From assembly GCA_026645575.1 (NCBI GenBank), contig JAPKMW010000039.1, forward strand, positions 1 through 64,000: a stretch of 64,000 nt of DNA. The letters are read 5' to 3'. Shown piece after piece: positions 26,690 to 34,771 of this stretch. Position 1 is the stretch's first letter. The number at the start of each line of letters is the position of its first letter. Position numbers and translations under genes: made by a program. The stretch comes from Caldilineaceae bacterium. Lineage in GTDB: Bacteria > Chloroflexota > Anaerolineae > Caldilineales > Caldilineaceae. The notes under the pieces were generated by a model. That model searched no databases. It saw only the letters and a program-made list of their open reading frames with translations, and was not told the DNA's origin.

Positions 26690-27463
26690 ATGCCAACGCC
26701 ATTTCCAGGGATGGACCCTTATTTGGAAAAACCGGGGTTGTGGAAACAAGTTCACACCGATCTAATGGTAGATATTCGCCGCTATCTAGCACCGCTTGTT
26801 CGTCCAAAATACCAAGTTGCCATTGAACAACGCAACTTTCTTTCACTCGCCACCGGTGATCCGTCGGTAGGCGAACCGGATGTCCTGGTGATTGCGCCGG
26901 CTGGTCGCCAACCGGTGGAATTGACCAGAATGGGTGCGACACTGGTCGCGAATGGCTCTTATCGAGTTACTTTGCCGGAAACCCAGGAGCGGATCGAGCG
27001 GTATCTGGCGGTGCGCGACATCGAAAGCGGCGAAGTGATCACCGTCATCGAAATTTTGTCGCCAACCAATAAACTGGAAGATCGCCAACGCTATCTGCGT
27101 AAACGGCAGCGGGTGCTGGATAGCCTGACCAACTTGGTCGAGATCGATCTCTTACGCAGCGGCAAAGCCATGCCAATGCTGGGTGAATTTCCCAAGACGG
27201 CCTATCGGATTCTGGTCAGTCGCGCCTTACAGCGGCCAAACGCCCAAGTCTTTCCCTGTGGCCTGCGTCAACCCATCCCAGAGATTCCGATTCCCCTGCG
27301 GCCAGGGGAGGATGAACCGCGTCTACCACTCAACCAACTGCTCCATACCTTGTATGACAGCGCCGGGTATGATCTCTTTATCGATTACCGGAAACCGCCT
27401 GTCCCGCCCTTGAGTGAGGAAGATATGCATTGGGCGCAACAACGCTTTGCGGCTGCGGAGTAG
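26690..27463 (+). CDS. DUF4058 family protein (second copy)
   Basis: A 257-residue paralogue of the protein at 5814-6665, with signature MPTPFPGMDPYLEKP. The same core motif order is present: EILSPTNKLEDRQ, YLRKRQRVLDS and LVEIDLLR. AAAGGAGCC lies close upstream of the ATG. Like the first copy it is a stand-alone gene bounded by large dyads. No function is known. Confidence 0.87.
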   Translation: MPTPFPGMDPYLEKPGLWKQVHTDLMVDIRRYLAPLVRPKYQVAIEQRNFLSLATGDPSVGEPDVLVIAPAGRQPVELTRMGATLVANGSYRVTLPETQERIERYLAVRDIESGEVITVIEILSPTNKLEDRQRYLRKRQRVLDSLTNLVEIDLLRSGKAMPMLGEFPKTAYRILVSRALQRPNAQVFPCGLRQPIPEIPIPLRPGEDEPRLPLNQLLHTLYDSAGYDLFIDYRKPPVPPLSEEDMHWAQQRFAAAE

Positions 27464-27540
27464 GAGCCGCGCGGATTTTGATTACACGGATCGTTTCCTA
27501 ACGAAGCTGTGATCCGCGCAATCAAAGTCCGCGCCTCTCC
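27463..27540. terminator. Hairpin between convergent genes
   Basis: An imperfect arm with GCGCGGATTTTGATTACACG (about 27463-27492) pairs with the GATCCGCGCAATCAAAGTCC side (27511-27540). It overlaps the second DUF4058 stop and faces the MFS gene stop. Confidence 0.7.
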
Positions 27541-28827
27541 TCACCCTTCGACGCGGACCGGCACCGCTTGTCGCCGCTGTCGCCAGATCCAGGCGCCCCA
27601 GAGCAAGGCCGGAACCAATGTTACCACCGGTAGAACCCAAACAATCCCCTGATAGCCGATTGTCGGTTGCTCCAATGCCCAACCGGCAGCGCCGGCGGCG
27701 GTGGCTGCCGTTAGCGAGAAGAGGGCAAACTCGGTTGAAAAGACCCGTCCGCGCACATGATCCGCCACGTTCTGTAACGCCAGTTGACTGGCAAAGACCC
27801 AGATTGAGCCGCCGCCAAAGCCCCGACAGAAGAGCGCCAACAAAAAGAGGCCAAAGGAGTAGCGACTGTTGACCATTGCCGCTGCCACGAACATAGCGCC
27901 GGAGGCGATCAAATAAGCACAGAAGATGGCAATGCGTAAGGCCCGGTCGCGGTCGCCGGTGAAAGTGCGCAATACAATCGGCCCCACCCCTGTCCCCAGC
28001 CCAATGGCGGCGTAGATAAAGCCCAGCCCAATGCCACCCCCTTCGCCGTAGACAAATGCGTTTTGCGAAATCGCCACTGCCGTGACCTCATAGGCTGCGC
28101 CAAAACAGAAGGTGACCGCCGCTTTGTGTAGCACAATCGCCAAAATGTCGCGATGGTTACGCAGATATTGGAACCCCTCGACATATTCGCGCAAGACGGC
28201 GCCGGCGCTTTTTTCGCTTTTGCTTTGCCCAGCCGTTGGGGTGTAACGCAGTTGGGCAATCAACCAGGCCGAGAAGAAAAAGGAGAGCGCATCAATGGTA
28301 AAGGCCGCATAGACCCCCAAGCCACCGGCAACAAAGCCACCCAACGCCGTCCCCAGCGCCAGCATGGTTGACCAGGTAGAAGAGCTAAGGGCATTGGCCG
28401 TACCCAGTTCGGCGCGCCCCACCACATCAGGAAAAATGGCATTGCGCGCCGGATAAAAGAGCCCGCTAATGCCCAATTGAATGGCGGTTAACAAAAATAA
28501 GAGGGGAATATCTTCGGCGGTGCGCACAAAGAGAAAGCCCAACACGACTACCCCGCGCACCACATCGGTGACAATCAGGATTGTCTTGCGGTTGTAACGA
28601 TCCACAATCACGCCACCAAAGGCGCTGACCAGAAAGGGGGCCAACATACGCACCACAAACAGTCCGCCCAGTGCGACGCCGGAACCGCTCAGCGCACCAA
28701 TCAAAGTCGCCGAAGCAATAAAATTGAACCAATCCCCTAGCAGGCTGACAATCTCGCCAAACCAGAGATAGCGAAAGTTGCGGTTCTGCCGCACCAAGGT
28801 GGCATAACCGCGCAAAGAAGTAGCCAT
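27541..28827 (-). CDS. MFS transporter (MFS_3-type exporter)
   Basis: A 428-residue inner-membrane secondary transporter with about 12 hydrophobic segments. The family pattern FRYLWFGEIVSLLGDWFNFIA is at the N-terminus and the loop motif FGGVIVDRYNRKTILI between helices 2 and 3. It resembles the enterobactin-exporter/multidrug group driven by proton exchange. The substrate is unknown. A perfect hairpin separates it from the amino-acid ABC operon upstream. Confidence 0.9.
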   Translation of the reverse strand: MATSLRGYATLVRQNRNFRYLWFGEIVSLLGDWFNFIASATLIGALSGSGVALGGLFVVRMLAPFLVSAFGGVIVDRYNRKTILIVTDVVRGVVVLGFLFVRTAEDIPLLFLLTAIQLGISGLFYPARNAIFPDVVGRAELGTANALSSSTWSTMLALGTALGGFVAGGLGVYAAFTIDALSFFFSAWLIAQLRYTPTAGQSKSEKSAGAVLREYVEGFQYLRNHRDILAIVLHKAAVTFCFGAAYEVTAVAISQNAFVYGEGGGIGLGFIYAAIGLGTGVGPIVLRTFTGDRDRALRIAIFCAYLIASGAMFVAAAMVNSRYSFGLFLLALFCRGFGGGSIWVFASQLALQNVADHVRGRVFSTEFALFSLTAATAAGAAGWALEQPTIGYQGIVWVLPVVTLVPALLWGAWIWRQRRQAVPVRVEG

Positions 28828-28852
28828 AAAAACTTTCTAGCAAGCCTATCCC

Positions 28853-28885
28853 CGCTTGCAGCCGGTCACGGACCGGCTGCAAGCG
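28853..28885 (-). terminator. Terminator of the amino-acid ABC operon
   Basis: CGCTTGCAGCCGGT (28853-28866) pairs perfectly with 28872-28885 around a 5-nt loop, 17 nt beyond the stop of the ATPase gene. Confidence 0.8.
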
Positions 28886-28902
28886 GCTCTGGCGATTGGT
28901 GA

Positions 28903-29655
28903 CTATAAAATTTGATTGAGGAAAAGCTTGGTGCGCTCGTGTTGGGGATTGGTAAAGAAGACCTCAGGCGTTGCCATTTCGACAATCTCCCCGGCGTCCA
29001 TGAAAACCACCCGATCCGCCACCTCACGGGCAAAGCCCATTTCATGGGTGACGCACATCATGGTCATGCCGGAGCGGGCCAGCTCTTTCATCACATCCAA
29101 CACTTCCTTGATCATCTCCGGGTCAAGCGCCGAGGTGGGTTCGTCAAAGAGCATGATCTTGGGTTGCATGGCCAGGGCACGCGCAATGGCGACACGCTGT
29201 TGTTGACCACCCGACAGTTGACCGGGATATTTGTTGGCCTGTTCCGGAATGCCAACCCGTTTGAGCAGTTGTAACGCCGTCGCTTCCGCCTCTTTCTTGC
29301 TCTTCTTGCGCACCTGCATGGGGGCCAGGGTGATATTTTGCAGCACCGTCAGGTGGGGAAAGAGGTTGAACTGCTGGAAGACCATGCCTGTCTCCATGCG
29401 GATCGCCTCAATGTTGCGCACATCATGGGTCAACTGGATGCCATCGACCACAATGTCGCCCCGTTGATGCTCTTCCAGCCGGTTGATCGTGCGGATAAAG
29501 GTCGATTTGCCCGACCCCGACGGCCCACAGATCACGATCACCTCGCCTGTCCCTACCTCCAGATTGATCCCGCGCAAGGCATGATAATTGCCATACCATT
29601 TGTGGACATCCCGACAGACGATCATCGGCTTGCGCCCATTGCCGTTTTCACTCAT
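28903..29655 (-). CDS. aapP: Polar amino acid ABC transporter ATPase (AapP/GlnQ type)
   Basis: A 250-residue cytoplasmic ABC ATPase that powers uptake of polar amino acids. Walker [11 protein letters not shown], signature [15 protein letters not shown], Walker [13 protein letters not shown] and the switch His in [14 protein letters not shown] are intact. I take the ATG at 29655 (MSENGNGRK), with GGGAGT about 10 nt upstream, rather than 29700. It is the last gene of a four-gene operon with two permeases and a binding protein. The symbol is by resemblance to the Aap system. Confidence 0.93.
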   Translation of the reverse strand: MSENGNGRKPMIVCRDVHKWYGNYHALRGINLEVGTGEVIVICGPSGSGKSTFIRTINRLEEHQRGDIVVDGIQLTHDVRNIEAIRMETGMVFQQFNLFPHLTVLQNITLAPMQVRKKSKKEAEATALQLLKRVGIPEQANKYPGQLSGGQQQRVAIARALAMQPKIMLFDEPTSALDPEMIKEVLDVMKELARSGMTMMCVTHEMGFAREVADRVVFMDAGEIVEMATPEVFFTNPQHERTKLFLNQIL

Positions 29656-29702
29656 CTTTTCAAACTCCCATTGGAATGAAATTTCTTGTTGCCTGCGCAT
29701 AA

Positions 29703-29818
29703 AGTAGTCCGTAGTCCAGAGTCAGGTAGTCCGTAGTCCAGAGTCGGATAGTCGATGGTTTTGACTTTGGACTGCAGACTTTGGACTCTGGACTATCCGA
29801 CTTTGGACTGCGGACTGT
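29703..29818. repeat. Heptad-repeat hairpin, AGTCCGT/ACTTTGG words
   Basis: About eight left-arm units (AGTCCGT, AGTCCAG, AGTCGGA) and about eight complementary right-arm units (ACTTTGG, ACTCTGG, ACTGCGG) form a long imperfect stem that fills nearly the whole gap between permease and ATPase genes. The word family matches 13011-13105. Confidence 0.85.
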
Positions 29819-29819
29819 G

Positions 29820-31034
29820 TTATCGTTCGCCAACCCCCAACGACCGCTCTAAGCGACGGCTGCCATAGGCCATCGCGTAACAGAAGAGCCAGTAAATCAC
29901 TGCAATAAAGAGATAAATTTGTTGGTGGTTGCCCAGCCAGGCCGGGTTGCTTAAGATGGTGCGGCCAATGCCCAGTAGATCAAAGAGACCAACAATTGCC
30001 ACCAGCGACGTATCTTTGAAGAGGGCAATAAATTGACCGACCAAGACCGGCACCACTGCGCGCAAGGCTTGGGGCAAAATAATGAAAAAGGTGGCCTGAA
30101 AGGTATTCAATCCCAGCGCATACGCCGCTTCATATTGACCTTTGGGGATCGATTGCAGACCACCCCGTACATTTTCCGCTGTATAGGCCGCGGAAAAGAG
30201 CGTAATGGCCACCAACGCCCGGATCACCCGATCAATCGTTGGCGTTCCCGGCGGCAGGAAGTATTGTAACATGGCCTGCCCCATAAAGAGCAAGGTGATC
30301 AACGGCACGCCACGAATAAATTCAATATAGATGACACTCAACAGCCGAAAGGCCGGAAAATTGGATTGGCGACCCAACGCCAAGGTGACGCCCAGCGGAA
30401 AGGAAAGCACAATACCAAAGACAGCCAACAGAAGCGTCAACAGCAGCCCGCCCCAGAGATTACTCGGCACAAGCGGCACGATCAGCGAGCCGTTTTCCAC
30501 ACCATACAAGAGGAATGGGACAGACAGCACCCCTGCTACCCATAAATACCAGAGCAGATAATTCCAACCGCGCGGCCAGAAGCGCCCGACAAGATAAGCA
30601 ATCAGGATAATCCCCTCACCCACCAGCAGATTCATCCGGTTGTAGCGTTCAAGAAAGGGAATCAGCGCCAGCAATGCTGGTAAAACCAGCACAAGCATTA
30701 CCGCTGGTTGCAACTGGCGAAACCAGATGCCAAAACTAAAACCAGCCAATCCCAGGATCAGATAAAGGCAAAGCCACAGCCGCCCCACCGCCGCTTCCGG
30801 GTAGGGGCCGCGCAAAATCAAGGTAAAGTTGGCTGGGATCACCGACCAATCGGCGCTGATCATCCAAGTCAAGAGCGGGCGCAGAACCAGATAGAGAAAG
30901 CCCAGTGCCAGCAAGGTGAGGATCGTATCAAAGAGGCTGCCAAAGAGATTTTTGCGTAGCCAGCCCACGATACCGCCGCGCTCTGAAGGGGGCGGTAAAA
31001 TGCGGGCGGTTGACAGACGAGCAGCGGTTGCCAT
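29820..31034 (-). CDS. aapM: Polar amino acid ABC permease (AapM type)
   Basis: A 404-residue inner-membrane permease. An N-terminal extension with extra helices precedes the His/Glu/Gln/Arg/opine-type permease domain, whose coupling region is recognisable (AYTAENVRGGLQSIPKGQYEA, then ILPQALRAVVP). The extended length (~400 rather than ~220) is typical of AapM. I start it at 31034, where GGAGAG lies about 9 nt upstream, not at 31073. It pairs with the AapQ-type permease upstream. Confidence 0.9.
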   Translation of the reverse strand: MATAARLSTARILPPPSERGGIVGWLRKNLFGSLFDTILTLLALGFLYLVLRPLLTWMISADWSVIPANFTLILRGPYPEAAVGRLWLCLYLILGLAGFSFGIWFRQLQPAVMLVLVLPALLALIPFLERYNRMNLLVGEGIILIAYLVGRFWPRGWNYLLWYLWVAGVLSVPFLLYGVENGSLIVPLVPSNLWGGLLLTLLLAVFGIVLSFPLGVTLALGRQSNFPAFRLLSVIYIEFIRGVPLITLLFMGQAMLQYFLPPGTPTIDRVIRALVAITLFSAAYTAENVRGGLQSIPKGQYEAAYALGLNTFQATFFIILPQALRAVVPVLVGQFIALFKDTSLVAIVGLFDLLGIGRTILSNPAWLGNHQQIYLFIAVIYWLFCYAMAYGSRRLERSLGVGER

Positions 31035-31058
31035 GCCAAAACTCTCCAAAAGATCAGA

Positions 31059-31117
31059 ATAATTAATTGACAACGAGTAATCATTAATTGTTATTTATTG
31101 TCAATTAATGATTATTT
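31059..31117. repeat. Heptad-repeat hairpin, AATNNNT words
   Basis: Successive 7-nt units such as AATAATT, AATTGAC, AATCATT and AATTGTT lead to a dyad in which AATTGACAA pairs with TTGTCAATT. It occupies the permease-permease gap and touches the AapQ stop. Confidence 0.75.
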
Positions 31118-32308
31118 TTAGCGTTCCACCAGACGGATGCGGCGGTTGTACCAGTTCATGACCAGCGAGGTAAACAGGCTCAAACTCAAGTAGACACCCA
31201 TCACCAGCAGAAAGACTTCGATCTCACGGCCAGTCTGGTTACGGATGGTGTTGCCGGCCACGGCAAAAAGATCCGGGTAGCCGACAGCAATCGCTAGCGA
31301 TGAGTTTTTGGTCAGATTGAGATATTGGCTGGTCAGCGGCGGAATAATCACCCGCAAGGCTTGGGGGAAGATGACCAGGCGCAACGCTTGAAAGCCGGTC
31401 AAGCCCAGCGCCGCCGCCGCTTCCCGTTGTCCCTTGCTCACCGCCTGAATGCCGGAGCGGACAATTTCGGCAATAAAGGCCGCCGTGTAAATCACCAAGC
31501 CGGAAAGAATCGCCATAAATTCCGGGCTGAGAACGCGTCCGCCGCGTGTATTAAAACCAGCCAGTTCAGGCGCCGTGAAGGTTAGCGGCGCCGGTAGTAC
31601 AAACCAACCAATCAGCGCCACCACCAGGAAGATCCCCAGCACCCAGAGGCTGATCACGGGTTTATAGCTGGTGCGTAGACTAATCTGGCGCAATACCATC
31701 CCTGCCAGGAGCGCAATCACCACCCCTGCCAGGAGAATATAGAGAAAAAGCGACCAGGAAGCGGTTGGCGTCCCCCACGGCATAGCAACGCCGCGCTGGC
31801 TCAAAAAGATCGGGCCGGGCAGCACGACCGCTTCCTGCACGCGCGGTAACTTGAGAAAAACGGCCTGCGACCAGAAGATCAGCAACAATAAGAGCGGAAT
31901 ATTGCGGAAGAAATCGACATAGGCGCCGGCAATCCGGTTCACCAGGAAATTGCGCGATAGCCGCAAGACGCCGATCAAGATGCCCAGCAGGGTGGCAAAG
32001 ATGATGCCCAAAATCGCCACAATCAGGGTGTTGAGCAAGCCCACCCAAAAGGCGCGACCGTAGGTGCTGGCGCGGTCGTAGGGAATCAAAAACTCTTTAA
32101 TGTCAAAGCCGGCCGTCTGCCCCCAAAAGTCAAAGCTGATCGGGTTGGCAAAGCGCACCCGTAGCGCCGCCATTAGGTTGCTATACAAAAAATAGAGCAG
32201 CCCCGCCACCAGCGCCACCACAATCACCTGGCTCAATACCGCCAGAATCCGCTCATCGCGCCAGAAAGGTGGCCGGCCTTCGCCAGAAAAACCGAGATCT
32301 TGTTGCAT
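31118..32308 (-). CDS. aapQ: Polar amino acid ABC permease (AapQ type)
   Basis: A 396-residue inner-membrane permease with an N-terminal helix followed by the amino-acid permease domain. Family motifs include FWVGLLNTLIVAILGIIFAT, YVDFFRNIPLLLLLIFW and the coupling helix AFIAEIVRSGIQAVSKGQRE, with the following IFPQALRVIIPPL. It forms the second half of the heteromeric channel with the AapM-type protein. AGGTCA precedes the start. Confidence 0.92.
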   Translation of the reverse strand: MQQDLGFSGEGRPPFWRDERILAVLSQVIVVALVAGLLYFLYSNLMAALRVRFANPISFDFWGQTAGFDIKEFLIPYDRASTYGRAFWVGLLNTLIVAILGIIFATLLGILIGVLRLSRNFLVNRIAGAYVDFFRNIPLLLLLIFWSQAVFLKLPRVQEAVVLPGPIFLSQRGVAMPWGTPTASWSLFLYILLAGVVIALLAGMVLRQISLRTSYKPVISLWVLGIFLVVALIGWFVLPAPLTFTAPELAGFNTRGGRVLSPEFMAILSGLVIYTAAFIAEIVRSGIQAVSKGQREAAAALGLTGFQALRLVIFPQALRVIIPPLTSQYLNLTKNSSLAIAVGYPDLFAVAGNTIRNQTGREIEVFLLVMGVYLSLSLFTSLVMNWYNRRIRLVER

Positions 32309-32319
32309 TAGCTGACCTC

Positions 32320-32406
32320 TGATATTGGGTATTGGATATTAGATATTGATTGAATGGTCAAGCACAAATCGACCCCAGCCAAATACCTAATATCCAATAC
32401 CTATTA
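32320..32406. repeat. Heptad-repeat hairpin, ATATTGG words
   Basis: Units ATATTGG, GTATTGG, ATATTAG and ATATTGA on the left face AAATACC, TAATATC and CAATACC on the right. This is the same word family as 74-152, placed between the binding-protein and permease genes. Confidence 0.82.
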
Positions 32407-32432
32407 ACGTGAATTCGACGTTGCGTGCGTAT

Positions 32433-32525
32433 AACGGCCCAGGACCTCCGGGAGGCAGGCGAAAAATGATCGCTAGAGGCAGCTTCGTTTGCCCACGGGG
32501 GCCATCGGGCGCGGAGGTCTTGGGC
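32433..32525 (-). terminator. Interior-operon stem-loop after the binding protein
   Basis: GCCCAGGACCTCC pairs with GGAGGTCTTGGGC (one wobble) around a long loop. Dyads between a binding-protein gene and its permeases commonly lower downstream expression; that role is inferred here. Confidence 0.55.
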
Positions 32526-32558
32526 TAATTCCGAACTCAGGTTATTACTGGATTGCTT

Positions 32559-33722
32559 TTACCGAATCGGCGGCGCGTACATCAACCCACCTTCGGTGTA
32601 GAGCGCATTCTGGCCGCGCGGTAGGTTGAAGACGGTGTCGGGGCCGAGGTTGCGGTTGTAAATTTCACCATAGTTGCCAACCAGTTTGATCACGTTGTAG
32701 GCCCAGTCGTTGGTCAGGCCGAGTTTGGGGCCAAAGTCCCCTTCCACACCCAGCAGGCGACGGATGTCAGGGTTCTGGGAGTTGGCGCGCATATCATCGA
32801 CATTGGCGGAAGTGACGCCCTGCTCTTCGGCCAGCATAGTGGCGTAGACGGTCCAGGTAATCAGATCCAACCATTGATCGTCACCGTGGCGCACCATGGG
32901 GGCCAGCGGCTCCTTGGAGAGGGTCAGATCGAGGATAACATGCGCCGCCGGATCAGCCAGCACACTCTGACGCGAGGCCAGACCAGACTTGTCGGTGGTC
33001 CAGGCGTCGCAGCGACCTTCTTCGTAGGCGGTGGTCACTTCATCAACCGTTTCAAAGACAACCGGTTCGTAGGTCACATTGGCGGCAGCCATTTGGTCGG
33101 CCAGGTTCAACTCAGTAGTGGTGCCGGTCTGGACGCAGATCGACGCTCCTTCAAGGTCTTGCAAGGCGGCAACACCACTCTCTTTGCGCACCATGATCCC
33201 TTGCCCATCATAGAAGGTGACTGGCCCGAAATTGGAACCTAAGTCAGTGTCACGCGACATGGTGCGGGTGGTGTTGCGGAAGAGGACATCGCCTTCGCCG
33301 CTGGAAAGAACAGTAAAGCGTTCTTGGGCTGTGGTCGGTCGAATTTCAGAGGCAGCGGCATCACCAAAGATAGCAGCGGCAACCGCTTTGCAGAAATCAA
33401 CGTCAAAGCCGGAGAAGGCGCCTTGCTCGTCAACGAAGCCAAAGCCGGGCAGGTTGGCATTGCCGACACAGATCACTCGGCCCCGCTCTTGCACAATTTG
33501 CAGGGTTGATTGACCGGCCTGTGCCGCTGGGGCCGCCGGTTGTTCGGCAGCAGGGGCGGCGGGTTGCGCAGCCGCTGGTGCAGCCGGTTGTTCGGCAGCC
33601 GGCGCCGCGGTTGGCTCCGTGGCGACCGGGGTAGGTGCGGCGCCAAAACAGGCGGCAATCACCATACCCAGCACCATGGAAAGTACCAAGCCAATGTAAT
33701 AAATCTTTGGTCGTGTTTGCAT
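32559..33722 (-). CDS. aapJ: Amino acid ABC transporter substrate-binding lipoprotein (AapJ type)
   Basis: A 387-residue lipoprotein of the family 3 solute-binding proteins. The signal peptide ends in lipobox VIAAC, and an Ala/Pro/Gln-rich linker of repeated AAPAAEQP units tethers the domain to the membrane. The fold begins with GRVICVGNANLPGFGFVDE; the family pattern GFDVDFCKAVAAAIFGD and TTAQERFTVLSSGEGDVLFRN follow. GTAAGGAG precedes the ATG. It is the first gene of the operon and should deliver polar amino acids to the AapQ/AapM channel. Confidence 0.93.
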   Translation of the reverse strand: MQTRPKIYYIGLVLSMVLGMVIAACFGAAPTPVATEPTAAPAAEQPAAPAAAQPAAPAAEQPAAPAAQAGQSTLQIVQERGRVICVGNANLPGFGFVDEQGAFSGFDVDFCKAVAAAIFGDAAASEIRPTTAQERFTVLSSGEGDVLFRNTTRTMSRDTDLGSNFGPVTFYDGQGIMVRKESGVAALQDLEGASICVQTGTTTELNLADQMAAANVTYEPVVFETVDEVTTAYEEGRCDAWTTDKSGLASRQSVLADPAAHVILDLTLSKEPLAPMVRHGDDQWLDLITWTVYATMLAEEQGVTSANVDDMRANSQNPDIRRLLGVEGDFGPKLGLTNDWAYNVIKLVGNYGEIYNRNLGPDTVFNLPRGQNALYTEGGLMYAPPIR

Positions 33723-34059
33723 GTCTACAAGTCTCCTTACAGTTTATGGTAGGTAGAGAGGGAAAGCGCTCAACCGATGATAGCTGAACGTTGGGTAACA
33801 CACTTGACAAAAACCGGGCAAATTGCTGATAAACGTTGAAACTAATTTGACAATCGATCTAGGACACATTTTCGTGGAATTGAGTAGACTAACTACTTGT
33901 GCCACCCTTAGCCGAAGTGCAAAGACTATAGCATGAAGCTGTAAGGCTGTCAAAATGCTGAACAAGGTAACTTGTAAGCGCTATGCCAGTTTGGTTAATG
34001 CGTCTACCTGCGCTATAATCGGCTAGAGTTGCACAAGGATTATCTTTGGAGAGTATGCT
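33723..34059. other. Divergent promoter region (337 nt)
   Basis: Lies between the binding-protein gene (minus) and the zinc-ribbon membrane protein (plus). A good plus-strand promoter is visible at 33991-34019. Minus-strand TTGTCA boxes occur near 33800-33860, but no convincing -10 partner was chosen. No other feature was seen. Confidence 0.5.
33991..34019 (+). promoter_or_regulatory. Sigma70-type promoter
   Basis: TTGGTT at 33991-33996 and TATAAT at 34014-34019 are spaced 17 nt apart, 40 nt before the start at 34060. The -10 box is perfect. Confidence 0.65.
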
Positions 34060-34659
34060 ATGTCGAGTGACCTGATTAATAATATCGCAACTGTGGTCGG
34101 CGTGATTGTCGCCGTTCTCGGTGCGTTTCTTTTTGCCTTCTGGATTGCAATGGGCATTTGGACTTTTAATGACATTCGCGCCCGTAGCCGCGATTGGTTG
34201 GCGATTTTGTTAGCCTGTGTCTTGGTGCTGATTTTTCCCATTGTCGGGCTAGTGCTATACCTGATGATCCGCCCCAAACAGACGCTGGCCGAAGTTTATG
34301 ACCGTGCGCTGGAAGAAGAAGCGCTTTTGCGAGAAATTGAGGAAACCCTGGCCTGCGGCACCTGTGGCGTACCCGTGAAAGAGAATTGGGTCTACTGCCC
34401 CACCTGTCACCACCAACTGCAACACGCCTGTGTCAACTGCAAACAACTGGTGCGCAACGAATGGGAAATCTGCGTCTACTGCGGCACGGATCAACAGCAA
34501 TCGGCCCAAGCCTATCGCCCCATCGGACAGCCGCAAGCCGCTTCGGCCAATGCACGGGCCGCTAATCTCTTCAACCGTCGCCCCACCCCCGTCACCGCCA
34601 CCAACGTTGAAGTCGAGGTCGATGACACCTTCTACCGACCCGCTAGTGTATCAGAGTAG
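34060..34659 (+). CDS. Membrane protein with PLDc_N helices and double zinc ribbon
   Basis: A 199-residue protein. Two transmembrane helices (VVGVIVAVLGAFLFAFWIAM and LAILLACVLVLIFPIVGLVL) with an intervening WTFNDIRARS match the PLDc_N region. A helical linker is followed by paired zinc ribbons with CGTCGVP, YCPTCHH, CVNCKQ and YCGTD. The C-terminal ~50 residues are disordered. It probably sits in the inner membrane with the ribbon in the cytoplasm. GGAGAG lies upstream. The function is unknown. Confidence 0.87.
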   Translation: MSSDLINNIATVVGVIVAVLGAFLFAFWIAMGIWTFNDIRARSRDWLAILLACVLVLIFPIVGLVLYLMIRPKQTLAEVYDRALEEEALLREIEETLACGTCGVPVKENWVYCPTCHHQLQHACVNCKQLVRNEWEICVYCGTDQQQSAQAYRPIGQPQAASANARAANLFNRRPTPVTATNVEVEVDDTFYRPASVSE

Positions 34660-34660
34660 C

Positions 34661-34768
34661 ACACAACAACGGATTCTAGATAGCAACGGATTTATCGCCG
34701 GTTTGAGTTCACTTCGACTCGCAAATAAATCCGTTGCTATCTAGAATCCGTTGTTGTTGTTGTTGTGT
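34661..34768. terminator. 34-bp stem hairpin between convergent genes
   Basis: The arm 34661-34694 (with GGATTCTAGATAGCAACGG) pairs almost perfectly with 34726-34768. A TTG triplet expansion lengthens the right arm. The right arm nearly touches the dnaE stop. The words AGCAACGGATT also occur in the dyad at 6642-6708. Confidence 0.8.
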
Positions 34769-34771
34769 TGC

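Noticed and set aside
32433..32525. Structured leader considered as a riboswitch
   Set aside because: It lies between genes of one operon and shows only one long-range stem; no known aptamer motif was recognised.
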